Shown piece after piece: positions 15,777 to 24,064 of a stretch of 64,000 nucleotides of DNA. The translations under genes and the position numbers were made by a program. The notes below the pieces were generated by a model. That model saw only the letters and a list, made by a program, of their open reading frames with translations. It had not been told where the DNA came from and did no database searches. Positions within the stretch are counted from its first letter, which is position 1; each line of letters begins with the position of its first letter. Origin of the DNA: Nocardioides terrae (GTDB taxonomy: Bacteria > Actinomycetota > Actinomycetes > Propionibacteriales > Nocardioidaceae); contig NZ_FOLB01000004.1 of assembly GCF_900112345.1 (NCBI RefSeq), forward strand, positions 62,001 to 126,000, written 5' to 3'.

Positions 15777-17417
15777 ATGACCGAGACGCCTGCCGCGCCC
15801 GAACCCGACGGCCGGCCCGCCGAGACCGCTGTCGCTCCGACGGAGCCTGCTACGGCCCCCGCGGAGCCGGACAACCCGGTGGTCGCAGCCGTGCGGCCGG
15901 GCTACGAGTTCGACGGCACCGCACTCGAGCTCGGCGGGTTGATGCTCGACGCCGAGAACCTCAGCGACGTCCACATCCGGATCCCGCTCGGCATGCTCAA
16001 CCGCCACGGTCTGGTGGCCGGGGCGACCGGAACCGGCAAGACCAAGACGCTGCAGCTCATCACCGAGCAGCTCTCCGCCAACGGCGTCCCCGTCTTCGCC
16101 GCCGACATCAAGGGCGACCTGTCCGGGCTGGCGTCGCCCGGCACCCCGAGCGACAAGCTCGCGGCGCGGGCCGCCTCGGTGGGCCAGCAGTGGTCCCCGA
16201 AGACCTTCCCGGTGCAGTACTACGCGCTCGGCGGCGTCGGCAGCGGCATCCCGGTGCGGGTGACCGTCGAGACCTTCGGCGCCACCCTGCTCGCGAAGGT
16301 GCTGGAGCTCAACGACACCCAGGAGTCCTCGCTCGGCCTGGTCTTCCACTACGCCAAGAACGCCTCGCTCCCGCTGATCGACCTCGCCGACCTGCGGGCC
16401 GTGCTGCAGTACCTCACCAGCGATCAGGGGAAGGCCGACCTCACCGGGCTGGGCGGCCTCTCCTCGGCGACCGTCGGGGTCATCCTCCGCGAGCTGATCG
16501 CCTTCCAGGACCAGGGCGCCGAGGCGTTCTTCGGCGAGCCGGCCTTCGACTCCGCGGAGTTCCTCGCGGTCGAGGGTGACGGCCGCGGCCGGGTGTCGCT
16601 GCTCGAGCTGCCCAACCTCGCCGACCGTCCGGCGATCTTCTCGACGTTCCTGATGTGGTTGCTCGCCGACCTCTTCCGCAAGCTCCCCGAGGTCGGTGAC
16701 CCCGACAAGCCGAAGCTGGTCTTCTTCTTCGACGAGGCGCACCTGCTCTTCGACGGGGCGTCGAAGGAGTTCCTCGACACGATCACCCGGACCGTCCGGC
16801 TGATCCGCTCCAAGGGCGTGGGCGTCTTCTTCGTGACCCAGTCGCCGACCGACATCCACGAGGACGTCCTGGCTCAGCTGGGGTCGCGCATCCAGCACCA
16901 GCTGCGGGTCAACACCCCCAACGACGCCAAGGCGCTCAAGCAGACCGTCAACACCTACCCGACTTCGTCGTACGACGACCTCGGCACCGTGATCACCACG
17001 CTCGGCATCGGCGAGGCGATCGTGACCGTCATGAACGAGCGCGGCGCACCGACGCCCGTCGCCTGGACGAGGCTGCGGGCGCCTGAGTCGCTGATGGCTG
17101 CGACCGACCCGGCTGCCATCGATGCCGCGGTGAAGGCGTCGCCCAGCTATGCGACCTACGCGACAGCCGTGAACAACCCGTCGGCCGCCGAGTCGCTGGG
17201 GTCGAAGATGGCCGCTGCCCAGGCTGCCGAGCGGGCCGAGGCGGAGGCGAAGGTGGCCGCCAAGCAGGCGAAGGCCCCGAAGGAGTCCCGGTCCCGGCCC
17301 CGATCGCACCAGGACGACGACTCGACGCTGGAGAAGGTCGTGAAGTCCTCGGCGTTCAAGAGTGCGATGAACACCGCCGCGCGCGAGCTGATGCGCAGCA
17401 TGTTCAAGAAGCGCTGA
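15777..17417 (+). CDS. HerA-like ATPase / DUF853 (YjgR family)
   Basis: The 546-residue protein has a short Pro/Ala/Glu-rich start, Walker A GATGTGKT in the first 100 residues, FAADIKGDLSGLA after it, Walker B LVFFFDEAHLLF, then TRTVRLIRSKGVGVFFVTQSP and a C-terminal Lys/Ala-rich tail ending MRSMFKKR. This is the DUF853 branch of the HerA/FtsK-like motor ATPases; members are of unknown function and are usually cytoplasmic DNA- or protein-processing candidates. A TAGGCT hexamer ends seven bases before the ATG, suggesting a leaderless transcript. A strong bidirectional hairpin follows the gene. It is monocistronic. Confidence 0.9.
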   Translation: MTETPAAPEPDGRPAETAVAPTEPATAPAEPDNPVVAAVRPGYEFDGTALELGGLMLDAENLSDVHIRIPLGMLNRHGLVAGATGTGKTKTLQLITEQLSANGVPVFAADIKGDLSGLASPGTPSDKLAARAASVGQQWSPKTFPVQYYALGGVGSGIPVRVTVETFGATLLAKVLELNDTQESSLGLVFHYAKNASLPLIDLADLRAVLQYLTSDQGKADLTGLGGLSSATVGVILRELIAFQDQGAEAFFGEPAFDSAEFLAVEGDGRGRVSLLELPNLADRPAIFSTFLMWLLADLFRKLPEVGDPDKPKLVFFFDEAHLLFDGASKEFLDTITRTVRLIRSKGVGVFFVTQSPTDIHEDVLAQLGSRIQHQLRVNTPNDAKALKQTVNTYPTSSYDDLGTVITTLGIGEAIVTVMNERGAPTPVAWTRLRAPESLMAATDPAAIDAAVKASPSYATYATAVNNPSAAESLGSKMAAAQAAERAEAEAKVAAKQAKAPKESRSRPRSHQDDDSTLEKVVKSSAFKSAMNTAARELMRSMFKKR

Positions 17418-17421
17418 GTTC

Positions 17422-17469
17422 GGACGTCCTGCGCTCCGGTCGGTGGGGCGACCAGAGCGCAGGACGTCC
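17422..17469. terminator. bidirectional hairpin terminator
   Basis: A perfect 15-bp inverted repeat (GGACGTCCTGCGCTC at 17422-17436 and its complement at 17455-17469) with an 18-base loop lies between the convergent DUF853 ATPase gene and the 59-aa gene. Its position right after both stops suggests transcription termination in both directions. There is no U-tract, as is usual in high-GC actinobacteria. Confidence 0.75.
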
Positions 17470-17474
17470 CGTCG

Positions 17475-17654
17475 TCAGGCAGACCAGCGCAGCGAGTCGT
17501 CGATGAAGTCGGCGAACGCGTGCGTTCCACGCAGGTCCTCCCGCTCGATCATGAGCTTGGCGAGAGCGCTGGCGTGGCGGGACTTGAGCCTGCTCCGCTG
17601 CTGGACGATGCGGTCGGCGTCGTCGTCCCGGTCGGTCGTGGTGGGATTCTCCAT
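17475..17654 (-). CDS. small acidic protein of unknown function (59 aa)
   Basis: A 59-codon gene starts at ATG 17652-17654 after a near-perfect Shine-Dalgarno AAGGAGG five bases upstream, and ends at TGA 17475-17477 just before a terminator hairpin. The product begins MENPTTTDRDDDADRIV, has a basic helical middle (QQRSRLKSRHASALAKLMIERED) and ends FADFIDDSLRWSA. It is hydrophilic with no signal or membrane segment. I do not recognise a family. The strong ribosome site, defined terminator and isolated position argue for a real gene, perhaps a small regulator or adaptor, but no function is proposed. Confidence 0.65.
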   Translation of the reverse strand: MENPTTTDRDDDADRIVQQRSRLKSRHASALAKLMIEREDLRGTHAFADFIDDSLRWSA

Positions 17655-17798
17655 CTCAACCTCCTTGGCTGTCGGGTGTCCGTCGGCCAGCCTGCACCTT
17701 CGACGTCGCCGGGAGATTGACGCCAGGTTACGGCTGGGTGTTGACTCGTCGCTTTGTCTATCCGGTTAGGCGACATTAGCAGTTGGATCGATCAAATC

Positions 17799-20700
17799 CT
17801 AGGGGTCGAGGTACGCCGCCTGAAAGACCGTCGGCTCGTGATGGGAGCGCGCCCATCGCGCCCGTCCCGGGTCGGCCGGGCGGGCTGGGACACCGGTCAC
17901 CAGCGGACCTTCCTCGGCGCTGCCGGAGAGGATCACCCCGGGGCTGCCCAGCTCGCGAAGGGTGGCGAGCAGTGGCTCGTAGAACGCCCGGCCGGCACCC
18001 CCGACCCGGCGGGAGACGACGAGCCTGAGGCCGACGTCGGCGGAGCGTGCGAGCACGGGCAGGATCGGCTGCCAGGCGGTGGCAGGAGCGAGATCGACGT
18101 CGTCGGCGAGCACCCACGTGGAGGTGGCCGGTGCCTGTCGCGCGGCCGGCCCCTCGGTCAGCATCCCAGTCAGCATCCCGGTCAGCTGCTCGGCCACGAC
18201 GGCGAGGGCTGCCGTCGGGTCGCCGGTGACGTGGATCGACCGGTCGGGGAGCCGCCCCGCCAACGTCGCGCGGGGGTCGAGGAAGACGATCCGATCCGCC
18301 GGATGGGCCCGGACGACCTCGTGCACGATCGTGCGTAGCAGGCTGGTCCGGCCGGACCCGTCGTCGCCCAGCACGACCAGATGGCCGGACGGCGGCAGGG
18401 TGAGCACGGCGTGATCGCCCTCGCAGATGCCGAGGCGGACGCCGGCGGCCGCGGGCAGCTCCCCGAGCCGGACAGTTGCCGGCAGCGCTCGCAGCCGGGG
18501 CTGCGTCGGGCCGGGCCAGTGTCGGCGCACCGCCTCCACGAGGTCGGTGAGCACGGCGTCGGCGGACGTCTCGGCGCGTCGCTGGCTGGATCGGGCGGCG
18601 GGTCGGGCCTCGGGCCGAGCATCCGTCGAAGTGTCGAGGCGGGGGACGGCGGCGAGGAAGTGGGCGCCGTCGACGATGCCGCGTCCGGGCCGGTCGCGCG
18701 GCACGGCGGCCGCGAGCCGTCGGTCGACCTCCGAGTCGAGCGGGTCGGCGAGGCGGAGCTCGAGGCGGGTGTCGAACAGGTCCCGGACCGCCGCCCGCAG
18801 GTCCGTCCACCGTCCGGTCGTGACCAGCAGGTGCACGCCCGACGCCCGACCGTGCGCCGCGAGGAGCGCCACGTCCTCCTCGACGTCGGGCAGGTGGCAG
18901 CGCAGCGCCGCCCAGTCGTCGACGACCAGGAGCGTCGGGCGGCGGTGGCCGCGTCGGAGCTCGCGCACCATGCGCGCCGCCAGCTCGGGCTCGTCCGGAC
19001 CGGCCCGGGCGGTCACGTGGGGCAGGCCGGCGAGGGGCGCCAGCGCCCCGCCGAGGTCGAGCAGGTGGACGGCGACCTCCTGCGGCGTCCGGGTGACGGC
19101 GAGCCCCGCGACGGCGGTCCGCAGCAGGGTGCTGCGCCCGCTACCGGTCGTGCCGACGATCGCGACGTGGCCGGCGGTCAGGTCGACCTCCAGCAGATCG
19201 CGTCGCTGCCGGGAAGGCCGGTCGATCTCGCCGAGCGGCACGGTCGCCCGCGGCACCCCGAACCCGCGCACCGGGTCCACGGCCACCTCGGGAAGGAGGT
19301 CGCCGAGGGTGGCCGGGACGTCCAGCGGCGGCAGCCAGATCCGATGGGCGCTGCCCCGCCCCTGCATGACGGCCACGCACGCATCGACGACGGGGACCGG
19401 GCGAGGGGGCGGGCCCTGGACGGGGGCGGCGGTGAACGGCAGCACCCGGTGCGGGTCGGGGGGCTGGCGCAGCACCGTGCCGACGTACGGCGCCCGGAAG
19501 CGGACGAGCGTGCGCGGGTCGGTCCGGAGGTAGCCGAGGCCGGGCGACGCAGGGAGCTCGTAGGCGTCGACGACGCCCAGCACCGCGCGGGACTCCTCGG
19601 CGGTGAACGTGCGCAGCCCGATGCGGTAGGAGAGGTGCGACTCGAGTCCGCGCCAGCGCCCCTCGTCGAGCCGCTGGCAGGCGACCAGCAGGTGGATCCC
19701 GAGCCCGCGACCGAGGCGGCCGATGGTCACGAACAGCTCGTCGAGGTCGGGCCTGGCGGCGAGCAGCTCGGCGAACTCGTCGACGACGACCAGCAGGGTC
19801 GGCAGCCCGCCCCGATCGCCGTCCGCGGCGCGGATGAGCTCCTGTCGCCTGGTGAGCTCGCTGGTGAGCGCCTCCGCGGTGCGGCCGAGCAGGTCGAGCT
19901 CGTCGGCGAGGTTGGTGATGAGCGCCGAGACGTGGGGCAGGCCGGTGAGCCCGTCGAAGGCGGCACCGCCCTTGAAGTCGATCAGGACGAGGTTGAGCTC
20001 GGCAGGCGGATGGCTGAGGGCGAGCCGCAGCACCATCGCCCGGAGCAGCTCGGACTTGCCCGAGCCGGTCGCGCCGATGACCGCGCCGTGCGGTCCGTGG
20101 CCGCCGAGGGCCGCCTCCTTCAGGTCGAGGCGTACGTCGGCTCCGGTGTCCGAGGTCCCGATCACGACGGTGAGCCGGTCGCCGGGCGGCCGCGGTGACC
20201 AGTCGGGCTGGCCGGCGAGCGCCGGTGCCCGCCCGGCGAGACGGCGGCCGAACGCCTCGGCCACCTCCGTCGGACAGTCGTCGGCGACGCCCGGAACCGT
20301 CCGGCCGTCGACGGTGAACCGGCCGGCCACCGCGATCACGGTCATGGCGGGGCCCGGCGCGGGCGGTGGCACGCCGTCGGCGACGAGGAGCAGGTGCCGC
20401 CCCTCCGGGGCCAGGGCGGACAGCACCTCGGCGGTCCCTACGACCAATCGGCGCGGCCCGACCCCGTCGTCGACCCGGCCGGCCGAGTGCGGCAGCCACT
20501 TGACCCACTCCCAGCGCGATGCCGCCTCGGTGGCGGCGAGGACGCCGATGGCGACGTCCGGCGTGAGCGCCGCCGAGCAGACCAGGGCCCGCGCCAGGCC
20601 GGCGGGGGCGGTCAGAACCCTCGTGCCGCGCAGGTCGACGGTCGCGGGCAACGCGGGCCAGGTCTCGAACGCCGTGACGAGCCGGCGTACGGCGGCGGCG

Positions 20701-21173
20701 CAGAAGGGGTCCGCCCGCGCACCGATCTCCGGGCACGTCGGCGCCCGCTCCAGCGGAAGGTCGGCGGCACCGTAGCGGACCTGCCTCCCGCCGCCGGGAC
20801 GCCACGCACCGCCCTCGACGAGCGCGGCCAGCGCCGCAGGTGGCGGGTGCCGGGCCAGTGCGGCGGCGCGCTGACCGTCGCCGGCGGCGCGGAGGCGGGT
20901 GCGGACGTCGGCGAGATGGGCGAGGTAGTCCCGGCGGGCGGCATCGATCGAACGGCTCCGCTGCCGGCGTTGACGCTCGACCTGGGCCACCGCGATCAGC
21001 ACCGCCGCGGCGACGAACAGCGCGATGCCGGCGTACTGCCGAGGGCCGCCCGCCATCGTGGCCACCAGCCCGATCGAGCCCAGGCTGCCGAGCACGGGCA
21101 GGGCACTCAGCAGTGCCCCGCCGCCGTCCGCGCGGTCGAGCACCGGCGGTGGTCGCAGCTCGATCCGGTCCAT
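17799..21173 (-). CDS. eccC: type VII secretion ATPase, EccC-like (FtsK/SpoIIIE family)
   Basis: The 1124-residue protein has two adjacent membrane helices (about 21-40 and 47-64), a basic linker and three tandem FtsK/SpoIIIE-like ATPase domains. Domain 1 has an intact Walker A GATGSGKS (367-374) and Walker B LLVVVDEF (460-467). Domains 2 and 3 have GTTGSGRS (674-681) and GDDGSGRT (936-943), in which Arg replaces the P-loop Lys (680 and 942), with Walker B-like VVDDW and LADDVD. EccC is the motor that recognises WXG100 substrates in ESX systems. ATG 21171-21173 follows GGAAGGAG. It is divergent from two WXG100 genes and eccD, giving a compact secretion cluster. The size is slightly below the usual 1200-1400. 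Confidence 0.9.
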   Translation of the reverse strand: MDRIELRPPPVLDRADGGGALLSALPVLGSLGSIGLVATMAGGPRQYAGIALFVAAAVLIAVAQVERQRRQRSRSIDAARRDYLAHLADVRTRLRAAGDGQRAAALARHPPPAALAALVEGGAWRPGGGRQVRYGAADLPLERAPTCPEIGARADPFCAAAVRRLVTAFETWPALPATVDLRGTRVLTAPAGLARALVCSAALTPDVAIGVLAATEAASRWEWVKWLPHSAGRVDDGVGPRRLVVGTAEVLSALAPEGRHLLLVADGVPPPAPGPAMTVIAVAGRFTVDGRTVPGVADDCPTEVAEAFGRRLAGRAPALAGQPDWSPRPPGDRLTVVIGTSDTGADVRLDLKEAALGGHGPHGAVIGATGSGKSELLRAMVLRLALSHPPAELNLVLIDFKGGAAFDGLTGLPHVSALITNLADELDLLGRTAEALTSELTRRQELIRAADGDRGGLPTLLVVVDEFAELLAARPDLDELFVTIGRLGRGLGIHLLVACQRLDEGRWRGLESHLSYRIGLRTFTAEESRAVLGVVDAYELPASPGLGYLRTDPRTLVRFRAPYVGTVLRQPPDPHRVLPFTAAPVQGPPPRPVPVVDACVAVMQGRGSAHRIWLPPLDVPATLGDLLPEVAVDPVRGFGVPRATVPLGEIDRPSRQRRDLLEVDLTAGHVAIVGTTGSGRSTLLRTAVAGLAVTRTPQEVAVHLLDLGGALAPLAGLPHVTARAGPDEPELAARMVRELRRGHRRPTLLVVDDWAALRCHLPDVEEDVALLAAHGRASGVHLLVTTGRWTDLRAAVRDLFDTRLELRLADPLDSEVDRRLAAAVPRDRPGRGIVDGAHFLAAVPRLDTSTDARPEARPAARSSQRRAETSADAVLTDLVEAVRRHWPGPTQPRLRALPATVRLGELPAAAGVRLGICEGDHAVLTLPPSGHLVVLGDDGSGRTSLLRTIVHEVVRAHPADRIVFLDPRATLAGRLPDRSIHVTGDPTAALAVVAEQLTGMLTGMLTEGPAARQAPATSTWVLADDVDLAPATAWQPILPVLARSADVGLRLVVSRRVGGAGRAFYEPLLATLRELGSPGVILSGSAEEGPLVTGVPARPADPGRARWARSHHEPTVFQAAYLDP

Positions 21174-21336
21174 GCCGACTCCTTCCCGAGGGACCGACGC
21201 TAGGGGCCGGCACCGACCGTCGGCGCCGGTCCGGCCGCTGCCTGTGGATAACTCGGATCGCTGGTTTCGGCGGCCGATGCGGGGGCAGACAGGGCGGTAC
21301 CGCGGTGCGCCCGCACCCGGACAGGAAGGAGCTCCG
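21174..21336. promoter_or_regulatory. divergent promoter region of the type VII secretion cluster
   Basis: This 163-bp gap separates eccC from the first WXG100 gene. It contains GGATAACT (about 21246-21253), a possible -10 for the rightward genes, and a 10-bp palindrome GCGGTACCGC (21294-21303). The rightward gene has a strong AGGAAGGAG ribosome site before 21337. Promoter positions are tentative. Confidence 0.35.
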
Positions 21337-21645
21337 ATGTCCCTCACCACCGGGCAGGTGGTCGGCGCGCTCGACCACGGCGCCCGCCTCGCCCTCACCG
21401 CCAAGGCCGACCTCGACGGCCTGCTCGGGTCGCTCAGCGGCCAGGTCGCGCTCGGCTCCCGCTGGCGGGGCGCTGGCGGCCGGGCGTTCACCGCCACCTA
21501 TGCCGAGTGGGCCCGTCAGCAGCAGCGGGTCACCGCCAAGCTGCAGTGGTTCCACGACCAGCTCGCCGCCGTCGAGCGGCTCAACGTCGCGACCGACCAG
21601 GCCCAGGCGGCTGCTCTCGGCCACCGCCTCGACCCGTCCCGCTAG
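21337..21645 (+). CDS. WXG100-family protein (first of pair)
   Basis: The 102-residue protein has two helices around Trp43-Arg44-Gly45 (SRWRGAGGRAF), the WXG hairpin of ESX substrates. No C-terminal YxxxD/E export motif is visible, so it likely travels as partner of the next gene product, which has one. It starts after AGGAAGGAG, and only nine bases separate it from the second WXG100 gene, so the two should be co-expressed and form a heterodimer. Being next to eccC and eccD, it is the presumed substrate or a structural component of this secretion system. Confidence 0.85.
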   Translation: MSLTTGQVVGALDHGARLALTAKADLDGLLGSLSGQVALGSRWRGAGGRAFTATYAEWARQQQRVTAKLQWFHDQLAAVERLNVATDQAQAAALGHRLDPSR

Positions 21646-21654
21646 GAGCCGGCC

Positions 21655-21945
21655 ATGTCGGATGTCATCACCGTCGACCACGCCGCGCTTCAGCAGGCGG
21701 CGGCGGACCTGGCGCGCGCGGTCGCCGCGTCGGAGGAGCGGATCGAACGGCTGGCCGCAGAGCTGGCCCCGCTGCAGGCGGAGTGGTACGGCTCCGCCCA
21801 GATGGCCTACCTCGAGGCGAAGGCGGTCTGGGAGTCCGCGCAGAGCGAGATGCGGATGCTGCTCGCCCGGCTCGGCGCTGCCGTCGCGGCCGCGCAGGAG
21901 GCCTACCAGAGTGCCGACCAGGCCGGGGCCCGGGCGTTCCGGTGA
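21655..21945 (+). CDS. WXG100-family protein with YxxxD export motif (second of pair)
   Basis: The 96-residue protein is a typical WXG100 helical hairpin: Trp44-Tyr45-Gly46 in QAEWYGSAQM, with the export motif YxxxD at Tyr84-Asp88 (AYQSADQ) near the C terminus, followed by a flexible tail GARAFR. In ESX systems the YxxxD/E partner docks on the last ATPase domain of EccC. Its stop overlaps the GTG of eccD (GTGA, 21942-21945), which supports co-translation. It pairs with the preceding WXG100 protein. Confidence 0.88.
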   Translation: MSDVITVDHAALQQAAADLARAVAASEERIERLAAELAPLQAEWYGSAQMAYLEAKAVWESAQSEMRMLLARLGAAVAAAQEAYQSADQAGARAFR

Positions 21946-23198
21946 CCACCGCGCTGCTCCGGGTCAGCGTCGTCGGAGGTGGCCGCCGGCTGGACCTCGC
22001 GGTCCCGTCGGCGCTGCCGGTCGCCGAGCTCGTCCCGGGTCTCGCCCGCCGTCTCGACGTGGAGTCGTACGACGGCCTGCGACTCTGCACCGTCAGCGGA
22101 GCGGTCCTCGACGACCGGGCCGGTCTCTCGACGCAGGACGTGCCGGACGGCGCCGTGCTCGTCCTCGCTCCGCCACCCCCGCCGCCGACCGTCCACGACG
22201 ACCCGGTCGAGGCGCTGCCCTCTGGTGTTCCCGTCGTCGAGCCGGCGGGCTGGCCGGTCCTCGTCGGCGCCGTGCTGCTCGTGCTCGCCGCCGTGCCGCT
22301 GGCGGTCGTCGGCGACGGCCGGCTGACCGCGGCGCTGGCCCTCGTGCTGCTCGCGGACGGTCTCGGGCGCCGCGCAGCCCCGGCGGCAATCGCCGCGACA
22401 CTGATCGCCGCCGCGTACGCCGCCCTGGCCGCCGTCCAGCTCGCAGCGGACCTGAGACCGGGTGACGTCGGTGTGGCGTGCGCCGCAGGCGGGGGCGCCA
22501 TCCTCGCCGTCGCCTCGCTGGCGATGACGGGGCTGCCGGCGCATCGGCTCCGCCTGCTGCCGGCCGCGGTCATCGGCGCGGTCGGTGCCGTGATCGGTGC
22601 CGTGCTATCGATCCGGGACGTCCCGTTGAGCGTGCTGGCGAGTGTCCTGATCGGTCTCGGGACGCTTGTCACCGGGGGGCTTCCCTGGGTCGCGGTCGGG
22701 CGGATCACCCGTCCGCGCGGCCGGGTCGACGTCGACGCCCTCGCCGACGAGGCGCGGACCGCACGCGAGCTCCTGCTCGGGGCGTCGGTCGGGCTCGCGG
22801 TCGTGCACGTGGGGCTGACCCCGCTGGTCGCGCGGCACGGTCCGGCAGGCCTGGCGCTGTCGGGATGCGCCGCGGCGATCGTCCTGCTGCGCGCCCGTCA
22901 CCTCGCGCCGTCGCTCGCTGCGCTGCCGGGGCTGGCCGCGGGTGCGCTCGGACTGCTCGTCACCGTCGGCGTGGCGCTCTGGGAGCACGACACCTGGCGG
23001 ACGGTCGGTGCCCTGGGCCTCGCCGGCGCGGGCGGCGTACTGCTGGCCGTGGCTCGCGGGCCGACCGCCGGCGGCGAGGACGCCCACGGCCCGGCACTGC
23101 TCGTCCGACCGCTGCTGCGGGCGCTGGAGACGGCCTGCCTCGTCGCGCTGCTTCCGCTGCTCGTGCTCGCCGGCGGCGCCCTGGAGTCGCTGCCGTGA
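21942..23198 (+). CDS. eccD: type VII secretion membrane channel protein, EccD-like
   Basis: The 418-residue protein has an N-terminal ubiquitin-like (YukD-type) domain of about 80 residues, a proline run and acidic linker (about 80-105), and ten or eleven hydrophobic segments to the end. This is the EccD architecture; the family usually has about 450-500 residues, so this is slightly short. EccD forms the membrane cavity of ESX translocons. The GTG start overlaps the WXG100 stop and its own stop overlaps the next small gene (GTGA, 23195-23198). No eccB, eccE or mycP-like gene is recognisable in this window. Confidence 0.85.
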   Translation: MTTALLRVSVVGGGRRLDLAVPSALPVAELVPGLARRLDVESYDGLRLCTVSGAVLDDRAGLSTQDVPDGAVLVLAPPPPPPTVHDDPVEALPSGVPVVEPAGWPVLVGAVLLVLAAVPLAVVGDGRLTAALALVLLADGLGRRAAPAAIAATLIAAAYAALAAVQLAADLRPGDVGVACAAGGGAILAVASLAMTGLPAHRLRLLPAAVIGAVGAVIGAVLSIRDVPLSVLASVLIGLGTLVTGGLPWVAVGRITRPRGRVDVDALADEARTARELLLGASVGLAVVHVGLTPLVARHGPAGLALSGCAAAIVLLRARHLAPSLAALPGLAAGALGLLVTVGVALWEHDTWRTVGALGLAGAGGVLLAVARGPTAGGEDAHGPALLVRPLLRALETACLVALLPLLVLAGGALESLP

Positions 23199-23353
23199 GC
23201 GAGATCGAGGCGGCCGTCTACGAGGGACGGCGCCTGCTCGCCGCGCTGCTCGGCCGTGCCGAACCGCCGCCGGGCATCCTCGGACCGCTGGTCGGCGGGG
23301 TGCTCGCGACGGCGCTGCTGGTCGGCGCAGAGGTGGTCCGGCGTGTGCAGTGA
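23195..23353 (+). CDS. 52-aa single-span membrane protein coupled to eccD
   Basis: A 52-codon gene begins with GTG inside the eccD stop (GTGA) and ends at TGA 23351-23353. The product has an amphipathic start (SEIEAAVYEGRRLLAALLG), then GILGPLVGGVLATALLVGAEVV as one membrane helix, and a basic end RRVQ. No family is recognised. Its strict coupling to eccD and its size suggest an accessory subunit of the secretion machine, or a very reduced stand-in for a missing component; both are inference. Confidence 0.6.
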   Translation: MSEIEAAVYEGRRLLAALLGRAEPPPGILGPLVGGVLATALLVGAEVVRRVQ

Positions 23354-23404
23354 GACCGTGCCCACGGCCGGGTGATCGCACCCGCCATCGATAGGTTCGG
23401 GTCC

Positions 23405-24049
23405 GTGGACCCCGTGGACCCCGAGGATCGACCGGAGCGGCTCCCGGACGTCGCCCGGCTGCGCCGCACGGTGCTGGTCGTCGCCGTCCTCAACTTCGGC
23501 TACTTCTTCGTCGAGCTCGCCGTCGCGCTCACGGCCGGCTCGGTGTCCCTGCTGGCCGACAGCGTCGACTTCCTCGAGGACACCGCCGTCAACCTGCTGA
23601 TCCTCATGGCGCTGGGCTGGCCGCTGGCCCGCCGCGCGGTGCTGGGCAAGGCGATGGCCGTGGTGATCCTCGCCCCGGCATCGGTCGCCGGGTGGCAGAC
23701 GGTCGGGCGGTTCGCCGACCCGCAGACCCCCGACGTCGTCCCGCTCGTGCTCGCCTCCCTGGGGGCGATCGCGGTCAACGGCACCAGCGCGTGGCTGCTG
23801 GCCGGCTCCCGGCACCGGGGCGGGTCGCTGAGCACCGCGGCGTTCGCGTCGGCGCGCAACGACGTCCTCGTCAACGTCGCGATCATCGCCATGGGCCTGC
23901 TGACGCTGTGGGTCGACTCCGGCTGGCCGGACCTGGTCCTCGGCTGCTGCATTCTCGCGCTCGCCCTGCACGCGGCCTGGGAGGTCTGGGAGGTCAGCGA
24001 GGAGGAGCGCCTCGCTGCGAAGGCGCTGGCCGGCGAGGACATCGGCTGA
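23405..24049 (+). CDS. cation diffusion facilitator-like transporter
   Basis: The 214-residue integral membrane protein has five or six hydrophobic segments. GSVSLLADSVDFLEDTAVN early on and SARNDVLVNVAIIAMG later match the paired metal-site helices of cation diffusion facilitator proteins (compare D-x-x-x-D / ND-x-x-x-N patterns). No long cytoplasmic C-terminal domain is present, so it is a short form. GTG 23405 is preferred over GTG 23372 because TAGGTT (23392-23397) lies seven bases before it, the leaderless arrangement seen elsewhere in this window. The metal is not predictable. Confidence 0.75.
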   Translation: MDPVDPEDRPERLPDVARLRRTVLVVAVLNFGYFFVELAVALTAGSVSLLADSVDFLEDTAVNLLILMALGWPLARRAVLGKAMAVVILAPASVAGWQTVGRFADPQTPDVVPLVLASLGAIAVNGTSAWLLAGSRHRGGSLSTAAFASARNDVLVNVAIIAMGLLTLWVDSGWPDLVLGCCILALALHAAWEVWEVSEEERLAAKALAGEDIG

Positions 24050-24064
24050 CCCGCGCCCGCCGAC

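Noticed and set aside
18381..20198. Long plus-strand open frame opposite eccC
   Set aside because: The EccC reading has three ATPase domains; the antisense product is compositionally biased and has no recognisable motif.
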